Assembly: GCA_963704855.1 (NCBI GenBank)
Contig: CAVPHY010000024.1
Span: forward strand, 248,001-312,000
Direction: 5' to 3'
DNA length: 64,000 nucleotides
Source: SZUA-36 sp963704855
GTDB lineage: Bacteria > Pseudomonadota > Gammaproteobacteria > Xanthomonadales > SZUA-36
Positions 1 through 7,258 of this stretch are shown in pieces; within the stretch, counting starts at the first letter, position 1; every line of letters starts with the position of its first letter. The notes under the pieces are model-generated. The model was not told the origin of the DNA and searched no databases. It saw only the letters and a program-made list of their open reading frames with translations. The position numbers and the translations under genes are program-made.

Positions 1-210
1 GAAGACCAGCTGACAGGCTTCAAGGCAGTCATGCGAAAAACCGGTGGCCGTTATGATTTCATACAGCTGCCGGGCGCCCTGCACGGGTTCAGCAACCCGC
101 AGGCGACCGCAAACGGCGAAAAATATGGCTTACCCCTGGCTTACAACCCATTGGCAGATGAAAGCTCCTGGGCGCATTTCTGCCTGACGATGGAGCACGA
201 GTTTGCATAG
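1..210 (+). CDS. Dienelactone hydrolase family protein, C-terminal end only
   Basis: The reading frame is open from the first base and ends at TAG 208-210, giving the last 69 residues of a protein whose start lies outside the window. The segment LPGALHGFSNP, about 20 residues in, matches the C-terminal region of dienelactone hydrolase/alpha-beta hydrolase proteins, where the histidine completes the Ser/Cys-His-Asp triad. The tail ending in MEHEFA fits the last helix of that family. The nucleophile and Asp lie upstream and cannot be checked, so substrate is unknown. No operon partner is visible; the next gene starts 138 bases later. Confidence 0.7.
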   Translation, partial: EDQLTGFKAVMRKTGGRYDFIQLPGALHGFSNPQATANGEKYGLPLAYNPLADESSWAHFCLTMEHEFA

Positions 211-347
211 GAGCCTGACGGGCTTTCCCTCGCTACGATCGGCCAAACCACCTGACAGGCTCCTGGGCCGGGCAGGGCCGCACGCTTGGTGAGCGCTTGG
301 TGTAACATGTTATATGAGCAACGGGTATCGGGCGGGAGAAAAGACGC

Positions 348-764
348 ATGAGCAGTGAAGTAAAAGGCAGGGTTTTAGGTGTCGGCGGTGTGTTTTTCCG
401 TTCGTCCGATCCGGGCCTTCTGGCCGCTTGGTACCGCGAGGTGCTGGGTCTTGAAATTGAAAACTGGGGTGCAACGCATGGCACCAGTTTTTCCCCTGAA
501 GCCATGCCGGCCAATGCTTTCACGGTATGGAGCGCATTTGCTGCGGATACGGAGTATTTTGGTGACCGGCGGCAGTCGTTCATGATCAACCTGGTGGTGG
601 ATGATCTCGATGCCGCCCTGGCCAACGTCCGCGAAGCCGGCGGTGAAGTGATACCGGAGAAGGAAGAACATGACTTTGGCCGTTTCGGCTGGGTTGTAGA
701 CCCGGATGGCAATCGCGTCGAGCTATGGGAACCGCCCGAAGAAATGCCGGAATCGAGTGAGTGA
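348..764 (+). CDS. VOC superfamily (glyoxalase/bleomycin-resistance fold) protein
   Basis: 138 residues, the usual length of a single-domain VOC protein. The first beta-alpha-beta module (about 8-60) contains GVFFRSSDPGLLAAWYREVLGLE, typical of the family. The second module (about 76-128) ends in WVVDPDGNRVELWEP, where the Glu is the usual metal ligand. Such proteins are cytosolic metalloenzymes (lyases, dioxygenases) or binding proteins, and the sequence does not say which. The gene overlaps slyX by four bases, so the two are probably co-translated. Family assignment is firm; substrate is unknown. Confidence 0.85.
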   Translation: MSSEVKGRVLGVGGVFFRSSDPGLLAAWYREVLGLEIENWGATHGTSFSPEAMPANAFTVWSAFAADTEYFGDRRQSFMINLVVDDLDAALANVREAGGEVIPEKEEHDFGRFGWVVDPDGNRVELWEPPEEMPESSE

Positions 765-985
765 GCGACACCATAGAAAGCCTCGGAAAACGCGTCGATG
801 AACTCGAAAGCCAGTTGGCGTTTCAAGATGAGCTCATCGAAAGCCTGAACACCACTGTTGCCAGGCAGGACCGTGAAATTCTCGAGCTAAGACACCAGTT
901 CAGCCGATTATCCGAACGCTTGAAGGAGATCGGTGACGCGTCCCCCGGTGAGGTGCCACAGGATGAAACGCCACCGCATTACTAG
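761..985 (+). CDS. slyX: SlyX family protein
   Basis: A 74-residue, highly charged protein that is nearly all heptad coiled coil from about residue 5 to 58 (ESLGKRVDELESQLAFQDEL, then a second helix rich in Glu, Arg and Leu), followed by a disordered acidic tail ending in PPHY. The length, the paired helices and the PPHY ending are characteristic of SlyX. It starts at GTG 761, overlapping the VOC gene stop. In enterobacteria slyX lies beside slyD; here slyD is about 56 kb away. The biochemical role of SlyX is not established. Confidence 0.88.
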   Translation: MSDTIESLGKRVDELESQLAFQDELIESLNTTVARQDREILELRHQFSRLSERLKEIGDASPGEVPQDETPPHY

Positions 986-2119
986 TCAGGTTTTCCAGGT
1001 CTCGGAAAACAGACGAAGTAAGTTACCACCCATGATTTTGGTTACCCGGGCTTCGCTATGCCCGCGCTCCAGCAGCAACCGGCTGAGAGTCTCAAAACGT
1101 GCAGGTGTATTAAGGTCATTGGCAAACAGGTAGCCGGTCTCGGTTTCAAACGGGGCCGCAATACCCAGTTCTTTCCGTTGGGCGGTTGTTTTACGGAATT
1201 GCTCGATGAACTCAGCCGTCACCTCCGTTGGAGAAACAGTACCGTCAGTACCAATGGAAACATGATCTTCTCCCGCCACAGCTAGCGCATGTTCAATATG
1301 CGCAATGACATCGGCTGCCGTCGGCTGCTTGCCCTTCGCGAGGTAGGGCATGATGTAGATTCCGATCACACCGCCGGTTTGCGCAACCGCTTTTATTTCC
1401 TGATCGGTTCTGTGCCTCGGGTGCTCGGCCAATGCATAACAACCCGTATGTGTGAAACTGACGGGGCGGTTTGAGGCGGCAATGGCGTTGGCTGCCGTCT
1501 GTCTTCCACAATGACTCAGATCCACGAGAATGCCCAGTGCGTTCATGCGTTCGATTGCCTCAATTCCGGCCCGGCTCAAGCCTGCGTCAGCCGTCTCCAT
1601 GCATCCATCACCGAGCAGGTTACGCCGGTTGTAGGTTGGCTGGATAACACGGATACCCAGCTGATGAAGGGCGTCAAGCCGATCCGGGTCATCCTCGAAT
1701 GAAACACCGTCCTGCAGCCCGTAAATCAGCCCCGTACTACCCGTGGTTTTGGCCGAACGGATGTCACCGGGGCGACGGATACGGGACAGGGTATCCGGGC
1801 TATTATCGATTTGGCGCTCCCACCTGGCGATGTCCCGGACAATCTTCTCAAATGCCTGCAGGGGCGGCATTGTTCCAACGGTGCCAACCGTGAGATGCGC
1901 TGCCGTCAGCCCCGACTGGCTGACGTGTTCAAGCTCCAGCGCATTGAGCGCAGCGGCCTCATCGATTGAAAGACCACCCGGAAAACCAAGGCCATCGATG
2001 ATGATGCTGTTTTCATACAGAGATACCGGCTTGTTTAGGGCAAACAACCGGGGTGTGGCGAGTGCAGAGACGGCCGATGTGAGGGACAAGCCGAGCAGGT
2101 TTCTTCGGGATATTGGCAT
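986..2119 (-). CDS. Membrane dipeptidase (M19)-like protein with altered metal site
   Basis: 377 residues. The N-terminus SRRNLLGLSL followed by an Ala-rich stretch is a Tat-type signal, so the protein is probably exported folded. The rest is the M19 (renal dipeptidase) barrel: DLSHCG near residue 200, a further His in SFTHTGC and IGTDG near 290 match the second-metal His ligands and the late Asp. The usual first-metal motif DGHxD is replaced by DGLGFPGG, and the bridging Glu of the GxEG segment reads GLQDG. Two or three canonical zinc ligands are therefore missing, so classical dipeptidase activity is doubtful. It is convergent with slyX. Confidence 0.8.
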   Translation of the reverse strand: MPISRRNLLGLSLTSAVSALATPRLFALNKPVSLYENSIIIDGLGFPGGLSIDEAAALNALELEHVSQSGLTAAHLTVGTVGTMPPLQAFEKIVRDIARWERQIDNSPDTLSRIRRPGDIRSAKTTGSTGLIYGLQDGVSFEDDPDRLDALHQLGIRVIQPTYNRRNLLGDGCMETADAGLSRAGIEAIERMNALGILVDLSHCGRQTAANAIAASNRPVSFTHTGCYALAEHPRHRTDQEIKAVAQTGGVIGIYIMPYLAKGKQPTAADVIAHIEHALAVAGEDHVSIGTDGTVSPTEVTAEFIEQFRKTTAQRKELGIAAPFETETGYLFANDLNTPARFETLSRLLLERGHSEARVTKIMGGNLLRLFSETWKT

Positions 2120-2173
2120 GTTGATAGAATCTCGAAATCGGGAAGCTATTCATTCTACATAAAAACGGGCCGC

Positions 2174-3169
2174 TTAAAGGGGGATCTGCATTGGTTCTTC
2201 TTGCATCCGCCCCAGCTGTTCCCGCAGGCCAAGTACCAGGTCTTCCCAGTATCGCGGTTCGCCGAACCAGGGAAAGGCGATGGGGAAGGCCGGGTCCTGC
2301 CAGCGTTTTGCCAGCCAGGCGGCGTGGTGCAGCATACGCAGGGTTCGCAGGGCTTCAACCAGGTTCAGCTCACGCCGGTTGAAGTGGTGAAACTGCGTGT
2401 AGCCCTCCAGCACATCCTTCATCTGGGCGGCCATTTCATTGTTATCACCCGATAGAAGCATCCACAGGTCCTGTATTGCCGGGCCGCTCCTGCAGTCATC
2501 AAGATCGACAAACAACGGACCGTCCCGCCATAGTATGTTTCCGGGGTGGCAGTCGCCATGCAGGCGGATCCGGCTGAATTTACCGGCGCGATCGAACGAG
2601 GCTTCGATGGAAATCAGCAGGTCTTTGGCCAGGCTTGAGAAAGCGGTTTCAAGGTGAGGAGGCAGCCAGCCTCCTTCCAGCAATTCCCTGACCGATTGGT
2701 GACCAAAGTTCTGAACCGTCAGTTCCGGCCGCGAGATGAATGGTTTCTCGGCACCCACCGAATGCATCCGCCCGAGGAAACGCCCCAACCAGACCCGGGT
2801 GCTTTCCCGATCCAGTTCCGGCGCATGCCCGCCGCGTCGCTCGAACATCGCGAATCTGAAGCCGCTGAATTCGTGCAGCGTCTGGCCATTGATCTCCATG
2901 GGCGGGATCAGCGGTATCTCCTCATCGGCGATCTCGTGGGCAAATGTATGCTCTTCAAGGATTTGTTCGTTGCTCCATCGGCCGGGTCGGTAGACCTTTA
3001 TGATAAGAGGATTCGCGTCCTCGATACCGACCTGGTACACGCGGTTTTCATAGCTGTTCAGGGCCAGCAAACGGCCGTCGCATAACAGGCCTATTGACTC
3101 GACAAGCTTGATCAACTCCTCCGGATCAAGGCGGTAGTAGGGTGTGAGAACGTCGTCTGGCTGGTGCAT
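2174..3169 (-). CDS. srkA: SrkA/YihE-type stress-response Ser/Thr protein kinase
   Basis: About 331 residues from the chosen ATG; an upstream in-frame ATG at 3196 would add nine residues. LNSYENRVYQ near the N-terminus is the glycine-loop equivalent typical of SrkA. HGDCHPGN is the catalytic loop and FVDLDD holds the metal-binding Asp of the APH/choline-kinase fold. Overall length matches E. coli SrkA (328), which set the start choice. Family knowledge: a cytosolic kinase that protects against envelope and oxidative stress-linked cell death. It is divergent from the NYN gene, and no dsbA follows it as in enterobacteria. Confidence 0.9.
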   Translation of the reverse strand: MHQPDDVLTPYYRLDPEELIKLVESIGLLCDGRLLALNSYENRVYQVGIEDANPLIIKVYRPGRWSNEQILEEHTFAHEIADEEIPLIPPMEINGQTLHEFSGFRFAMFERRGGHAPELDRESTRVWLGRFLGRMHSVGAEKPFISRPELTVQNFGHQSVRELLEGGWLPPHLETAFSSLAKDLLISIEASFDRAGKFSRIRLHGDCHPGNILWRDGPLFVDLDDCRSGPAIQDLWMLLSGDNNEMAAQMKDVLEGYTQFHHFNRRELNLVEALRTLRMLHHAAWLAKRWQDPAFPIAFPWFGEPRYWEDLVLGLREQLGRMQEEPMQIPL

Positions 3170-3312
3170 ATTTTGTTTGTGTCCCACGGGTCCCATTTAT
3201 CACTCACAGGATACGCTTTGTCAGATGGAAAAACCCACTTTAATCTCATTCGCCCTTTTGGCGACTGGCTTTTGGCAGTAGAATGGATTGTCCAAGCCAA
3301 GGTTTACCCTCC

Positions 3313-4128
3313 ATGACCAACAAGACCACCAATCTGGCACTGTATTGCGATTTTGAAAATGTCGCTCTCGGTGTCCGCGATGCCCAATATTCACGTTTTG
3401 ATATAAAGGAAGTACTCGAGCGATTGCTTGTGAAAGGCAACATCGTCGTCAAGAAAGCCTATTGTGACTGGGAGCGTTACAAGGACTTCAAGGCAGATAT
3501 GCATGAGGCGTCATTCGAGTTGATCGAAATTCCGCATTTACGCCAATCCGGCAAAAATTCGGCCGATATCCGTATGGTGGTTGATGCACTGGACCTGTGT
3601 TACACCAAGTCCCACGTCGATACCTTCGTTGTGATTTCAGGTGATTCAGATTTTTCACCCCTGGTTTCAAAGCTCCGCGAGAACAACAAGATCGTCATCG
3701 GTGTCGGTGTGAAAGAGTCCACCTCCAATCTATTGATTGCCAACTGCGATGAGTTCATCTACTACGATGATATCGTTCGCCAGTCTGAGCGCCGCAAGCC
3801 GGTCAAGAAGAAAACCAACAGCAAGAAAGAAAACGCTGAGGAGACCCCATCCGGTCCGGGCAAGGGCCAACAACGCGCGGAACAGGCTTTTGAATGGGTG
3901 CTTGAGACCCTCGATGATCTGTTCAGTGAGCGTGATCCGGAAGAAAAAGTCTGGGGTTCGATGGTCAAACAGACCCTGAAAAGACGCAAGCCCGGATTCA
4001 ATGAACGTTACCACGGGTTCCGCTCTTTCAGTGAACTGCTGGAGCAGATGAAAGAGAAAAAAATGGTCACCCTGGAGCACGACAAGAAATCGGGCGGGTA
4101 TATCATCACCGACTATGTTGGCTCTTGA
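3313..4128 (+). CDS. NYN-domain (LabA/DUF88-like) protein with OST-HTH/LOTUS domain
   Basis: 271 residues from ATG 3313; an in-frame ATG at 3283 is less likely. The N-terminal 155 residues form a PIN-like NYN nuclease domain, with acidic residues in ALYCDFENVALG, KNSADIRMVVDALD and VISGDSDFSPLV, spaced as in the four-Asp active site. A Lys/Glu-rich linker (about 165-190) leads to a C-terminal winged-helix LOTUS/OST-HTH module (WGSMVKQTLKRRKPGF through SGGYIITDY). NYN proteins are predicted RNases and LOTUS domains bind RNA, so an RNA-processing or RNA-decay role is inferred. It overlaps the region upstream of the DsrE gene. Confidence 0.85.
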   Translation: MTNKTTNLALYCDFENVALGVRDAQYSRFDIKEVLERLLVKGNIVVKKAYCDWERYKDFKADMHEASFELIEIPHLRQSGKNSADIRMVVDALDLCYTKSHVDTFVVISGDSDFSPLVSKLRENNKIVIGVGVKESTSNLLIANCDEFIYYDDIVRQSERRKPVKKKTNSKKENAEETPSGPGKGQQRAEQAFEWVLETLDDLFSERDPEEKVWGSMVKQTLKRRKPGFNERYHGFRSFSELLEQMKEKKMVTLEHDKKSGGYIITDYVGS

Positions 4129-4144
4129 GGACACCACACTAGCC

Positions 4145-4688
4145 ATGCTTTTCAGAAAACCATTTGGATTATTGGCCTTGCTTTTACTGAGTACTGGCGT
4201 GTTTGCAGCCGAGCCGCAGACCGGGCCGGTGATCGAAGCATTTGGGCCGGTCTATGACGTACCTGCGGGGGCTCTGAACCTTAAACAGGATACCCGTTAC
4301 AAGGTATCGATGGATGTCTCTGCCACGGCGGACTTCAGCAGTGACCTGAACCGCCATTTTGAGTCTGCCGCGCGTTTTTTGAACATGCATGCAAGAAATG
4401 GTATTGATCCCAAAAATATCGAATTCGCCATCGTGGTGCACGGTTCTGCGGGAAAAGACCTGTTGACAGACGACCGCTTACGAGGCCCGCTTTGACGGTA
4501 CAAACCCGAACACGGCCATGCTGGCTGCGCTGCATGGCGCTGGTGTGAAAATTTACCTGTGCGGACAGACGGCGGCGCACCGCGGTTTTTCTGCCGGGGA
4601 ACTCAACCCGGCCGTCAGCCTGGCGCTTTCGGCCATGACAGCACACGTTCTCTTGCAATCAGAAGGTTTTACGCTGATTCCTTTCTGA
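4145..4688 (+). CDS. Exported DsrE-family protein, frameshifted
   Basis: It starts at ATG 4145 with a clear signal peptide (KPFGLLALLLLSTGVFAAEP). The mature part reads FNMHARNGI, IEFAIVVHGSAGKDLL, then after a one-base shift near 4470-4485 continues YEARFDGTNPNTAMLAALHG, GVKIYLCGQTAAHRG and LSAMTAHVLLQSEGF, ending at TGA 4688. This is the layout of intracellular-sulfur-oxidation DsrE/YchN-fold proteins, including the CGQ cysteine position. The rebuilt length is about 180 residues. Because family similarity continues across the break, a sequencing indel is more likely than decay. An exported member may act in periplasmic sulfur handling, but that is inference. Confidence 0.75.
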
Positions 4689-4714
4689 ATGATTGCCCTT
4701 TTCACAGGCAAAAA

Positions 4715-4745
4715 AAAGACCCGTTAAAAACGGGTCTTTCTTTGT
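4715..4745 (+). terminator. Rho-independent terminator of the DsrE gene
   Basis: A perfect 11-bp stem (AAAGACCCGTT at 4715-4725 against AACGGGTCTTT at 4729-4739) closes a three-base AAA loop and runs into TCTTTG. It lies 26 bases after the DsrE stop. The A-run on the left arm means it could also terminate leftward transcription. Confidence 0.9.
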
Positions 4746-5132
4746 GGACGCTTTGGGTTTGAAGCCCAGTTGCCCACTCTCCCCTATTTAGATCAGTCTG
4801 CCAATCCCCATTAGCTTTCCGATCTCCCTTGCTTGTCCCCCAAGCTCATAACTTTTTCCTGTAGCGACCCATTTCCTTAGGTCTGGCGTCTTCGGTAGTT
4901 GCCGTTGGAACAACTCTTCCGCAAACTGTCGTTGGCACAGTTCCGTCACAGGTGGCGACAAACTCCCAGATCCACAAGCTTTTTGGCCCTGGGAAGAAGA
5001 TCCTTGTCTATAACATTAATCTTCCCCCTTAGTAATGCAAATATCGTACCAGTGCAGGGATAATTGGATAAATAGCATTTAAAACAACAGGATATATTAC
5101 TTAAAGCAGTCTGTTGAAGGGGCTGATCTAAA
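4746..5132. other. Non-coding stretch with possible gene relic
   Basis: No gene with convincing start, length and codon use is seen. On the minus strand around 4800-4990 two frames give protein-like runs (one with VTELCQRQFAEELFQRQLPK, ending in KLMGIGRLI and a stop near 4792), which suggests a decayed, frameshifted coding fragment that I cannot name. It contains the 19-mer CCTTGCTTGTCCCCCAAGC (4827-4845), found inverted at 60337-60355. Confidence 0.35.
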
Positions 5133-5195
5133 CCCGGTTTGACACTATGCGTAAACAAACTGACAAATATTGTCAGTCACTTAGTGTCACCCGGG
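5133..5195. repeat. Nested palindrome downstream of ilvE
   Basis: Three nested arms share one centre: CCCGG 5133-5137 with CCGGG 5191-5195, GACACTA 5141-5147 with TAGTGTC 5182-5188, and the inner ACTGACAA 5159-5166 with TTGTCAGT 5170-5177 around ATA. There is no T-tract on either side, so it is not a standard intrinsic terminator. It sits 12 bases beyond the ilvE stop and may be a 3-prime hairpin, an operator or an integration scar. Confidence 0.6.
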
Positions 5196-5207
5196 CTTGA
5201 TATGACG

Positions 5208-6125
5208 CTAGAGGTAGCTTAGCCAGCTATGCTTATCTTCCGTTTCGCCGTTGAATAGCCCGAAAAACGTTGATTGAATGCGTTTTGTCAACGGACCACA
5301 GCCACCGTTGCCGATGGTCAGGTGGTCGATCTGGCGAATTGGCGTCACTTCGACCGCGGTGCCGGTGAAAAAGGCCTCGTCGGCACCGTAGAGCTGTTCG
5401 CGTGAAAGCGTTTGTTCAACCACCTTCAAGCCGAGATCGGCTGCCAGTGAGAATACGGAGTCGCGGGTGATGCCGCCAAGAATAGAGGCCGAAGTTGGCG
5501 GGGTGAGAATTCTGCCATTCTTGACCAGAAACAGGTTTTCACCGGCACCCTCGCTGAGTAAACCGTCGTGACCCAGTGCGATACCCTCATCGAAACCGCG
5601 GTCCTTGGCTTCAAACCCGATTAATTGGCTGGACAGGTAATTGCCACCGGCCTTGGCGCCGGTGGGAATCGTATTGGGCGCGAGGCGTTGCCATGAAGTG
5701 ATACAGGCCCGGATACCGTTCCTCAGACCTTCCTCACCCAGGTACGCACCCCAGGAATCCACCATGATGGACACATCGACCGTATCCATGTTCTTCGGTA
5801 TGACACCAAGGCCGCAATTGCCCCGCGCGACCAGCGGGCGGATATAGGCCGACTCGAGACCGGTGCTGCGCACGGCTTCAAAGCAGGCTTCACGTAACTC
5901 TTCGAAACTGTAGCGGATAGGTATCCTGTAAATCGCGGCTGAATAATACAGACGTTTCAAATGGTCATCGAGCCGGAAAAACGCCGTTCCCCTGGGTGTC
6001 TTGTAGGCTCGAATTCCTTCAAAGACGGATGAACCGTAGTGCAAGGCATGACTCAGGACGTGGACGGTGCAATCTTCAAAATTACGCATTTCACCGTTGA
6101 ACCAGATTTTGTGCTTGATGCCCAT
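5208..6125 (-). CDS. ilvE: Branched-chain amino-acid aminotransferase
   Basis: 305 residues from ATG 6125; the longer upstream extension in the frame is not family-like. It is a fold-type IV PLP aminotransferase: GSSVFEGIRAYKTPRG near residue 31, SAYIRPLVARG near 92, the PLP lysine K158 in IPTGAKAGGNYL, and the cofactor-phosphate region LSEGAGENLFLVKNG. Length and motifs match IlvE (about 309 in E. coli). It performs the last transamination in Leu, Ile and Val synthesis, reversibly, in the cytosol. It is monocistronic here, away from other ilv genes, and divergent from the CDF gene. Confidence 0.95.
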   Translation of the reverse strand: MGIKHKIWFNGEMRNFEDCTVHVLSHALHYGSSVFEGIRAYKTPRGTAFFRLDDHLKRLYYSAAIYRIPIRYSFEELREACFEAVRSTGLESAYIRPLVARGNCGLGVIPKNMDTVDVSIMVDSWGAYLGEEGLRNGIRACITSWQRLAPNTIPTGAKAGGNYLSSQLIGFEAKDRGFDEGIALGHDGLLSEGAGENLFLVKNGRILTPPTSASILGGITRDSVFSLAADLGLKVVEQTLSREQLYGADEAFFTGTAVEVTPIRQIDHLTIGNGGCGPLTKRIQSTFFGLFNGETEDKHSWLSYL

Positions 6126-6282
6126 TTCGTTTAATTCCGTATTTATGATTGCGCGTATGATGGTGTGCAGTATCCAACCATGCAGTGGCCAGTTCAAGTA
6201 TCATTTACAGTGTCTTTGACGCATATCATTCAACTTTTTATCATGGCGGGCAAAGTGCTGCCGAATACCCGGAAATACGGAC

Positions 6283-7197
6283 GTGAATCAGGAAAGTCAC
6301 CATCACCATCATCATGAAGCACCGGACTACAACCGTGCTTTTGCCATTGGTGTGGCGCTCAATATAATTTTCGTGGTGATCGAGGTTTTCTATGGTGTAA
6401 TGGCCAACTCGCTGGCCCTGATCACCGACGCCGGCCACAACCTCAGTGACGTGATGGGGCTGTTGCTGGCATGGGGCGCCAGCTACCTTGCCGGAAAACT
6501 GCCGTCAGCGCGACGCACTTACGGTTACTCCCGCGCCACGATCCTGGCTTCCATGTTCAGCGCCCTTTTGCTGTTGGCGGCGGTGGTGGTTATCAGTTGG
6601 GAAGCCGTCAACCGGTTTGTGACACCCGCAGAACCGGTTGGTACAACCATCATGGTGGTTGCCGGTATTGGTGTGTTTATCAATGCGGCCACTGCCTGGT
6701 TGTTTGTATCCGGAAAGGACCATGATCTCAATATCCGTGGCGCCTATTTACACATGGCGGCCGATGCACTGGTTTCACTCGGTGTGGTTGTATCAGGGTT
6801 TGTCATCTGGAAGTTCGGGCTGAAGTGGTTTGACCCCTTGAGCAGCCTGTTGATCGCAGTGGTGATTTTCTGGTCGACCTGGGGGCTTTTGCGCGACTCG
6901 CTTAACCTGGCAGTTGACGCGGTGCCACGTGGTATGGATCCGGGCGAGGTGCGCGAATGGCTGTCAGCCCAGCCGGGTGTTGATGGTATGCATGATCTGC
7001 ATATCTGGCCGGTGAGCACGACAGAAACGGCTTTGACGGCGCACTTGTTGATGTCCGACCCACCGCAAGACGATGAGTTTTTGCATCGCCTCGCCTCGCA
7101 GCTGAAGCACAGATTCAAAATATCACACGCAACACTCCAGATTGAGCGGGGAAACCACAGCCACCCCTGTATGCAGTCACAAAACTGCGCCAAGTGA
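6283..7197 (+). CDS. Cation diffusion facilitator (CzcD/ZitB-type) metal exporter
   Basis: 304 residues from GTG 6283; the nearby ATG at 6243 is out of frame. The N-terminus starts NQESHHHHHHEAP, a metal-binding His tract. Six membrane helices follow, with the zinc-site residues in LALITDAGHNLSDVMGLLLA (helix 2) and YLHMAADALVSLGVVVSG (helix 5). The C-terminal cytosolic domain (about 215-295) has the ferredoxin-like pattern VDGMHDLHIWPVS. Family knowledge: proton-coupled export of Zn2+ or related divalent cations from the cytosol. A regulator is not seen beside it. The gene is separated from the Kef-like gene by about 60 bases. Confidence 0.92.
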   Translation: MNQESHHHHHHEAPDYNRAFAIGVALNIIFVVIEVFYGVMANSLALITDAGHNLSDVMGLLLAWGASYLAGKLPSARRTYGYSRATILASMFSALLLLAAVVVISWEAVNRFVTPAEPVGTTIMVVAGIGVFINAATAWLFVSGKDHDLNIRGAYLHMAADALVSLGVVVSGFVIWKFGLKWFDPLSSLLIAVVIFWSTWGLLRDSLNLAVDAVPRGMDPGEVREWLSAQPGVDGMHDLHIWPVSTTETALTAHLLMSDPPQDDEFLHRLASQLKHRFKISHATLQIERGNHSHPCMQSQNCAK

Positions 7198-7258
7198 CCC
7201 CCGGAAGTCCGTGTATAACTGCGCTTCCCCGAGATTTTCCTGACAGGAGAGAATGCTA

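Noticed and set aside
233..826. Minus-strand 197-codon frame opposite the VOC gene
   Set aside because: Arg/Pro/Ser-rich translation with no family pattern; it is antisense to a clear VOC gene.
4900..4985. Possible tRNA gene
   Set aside because: Paired arms can be drawn in places, but no cloverleaf with anticodon arm and T-loop could be built.
4946..5158. 70-codon minus-strand frame before ilvE
   Set aside because: No ribosome-binding site, unlikely composition, and it overlaps the palindrome; treated as part of the relic region.
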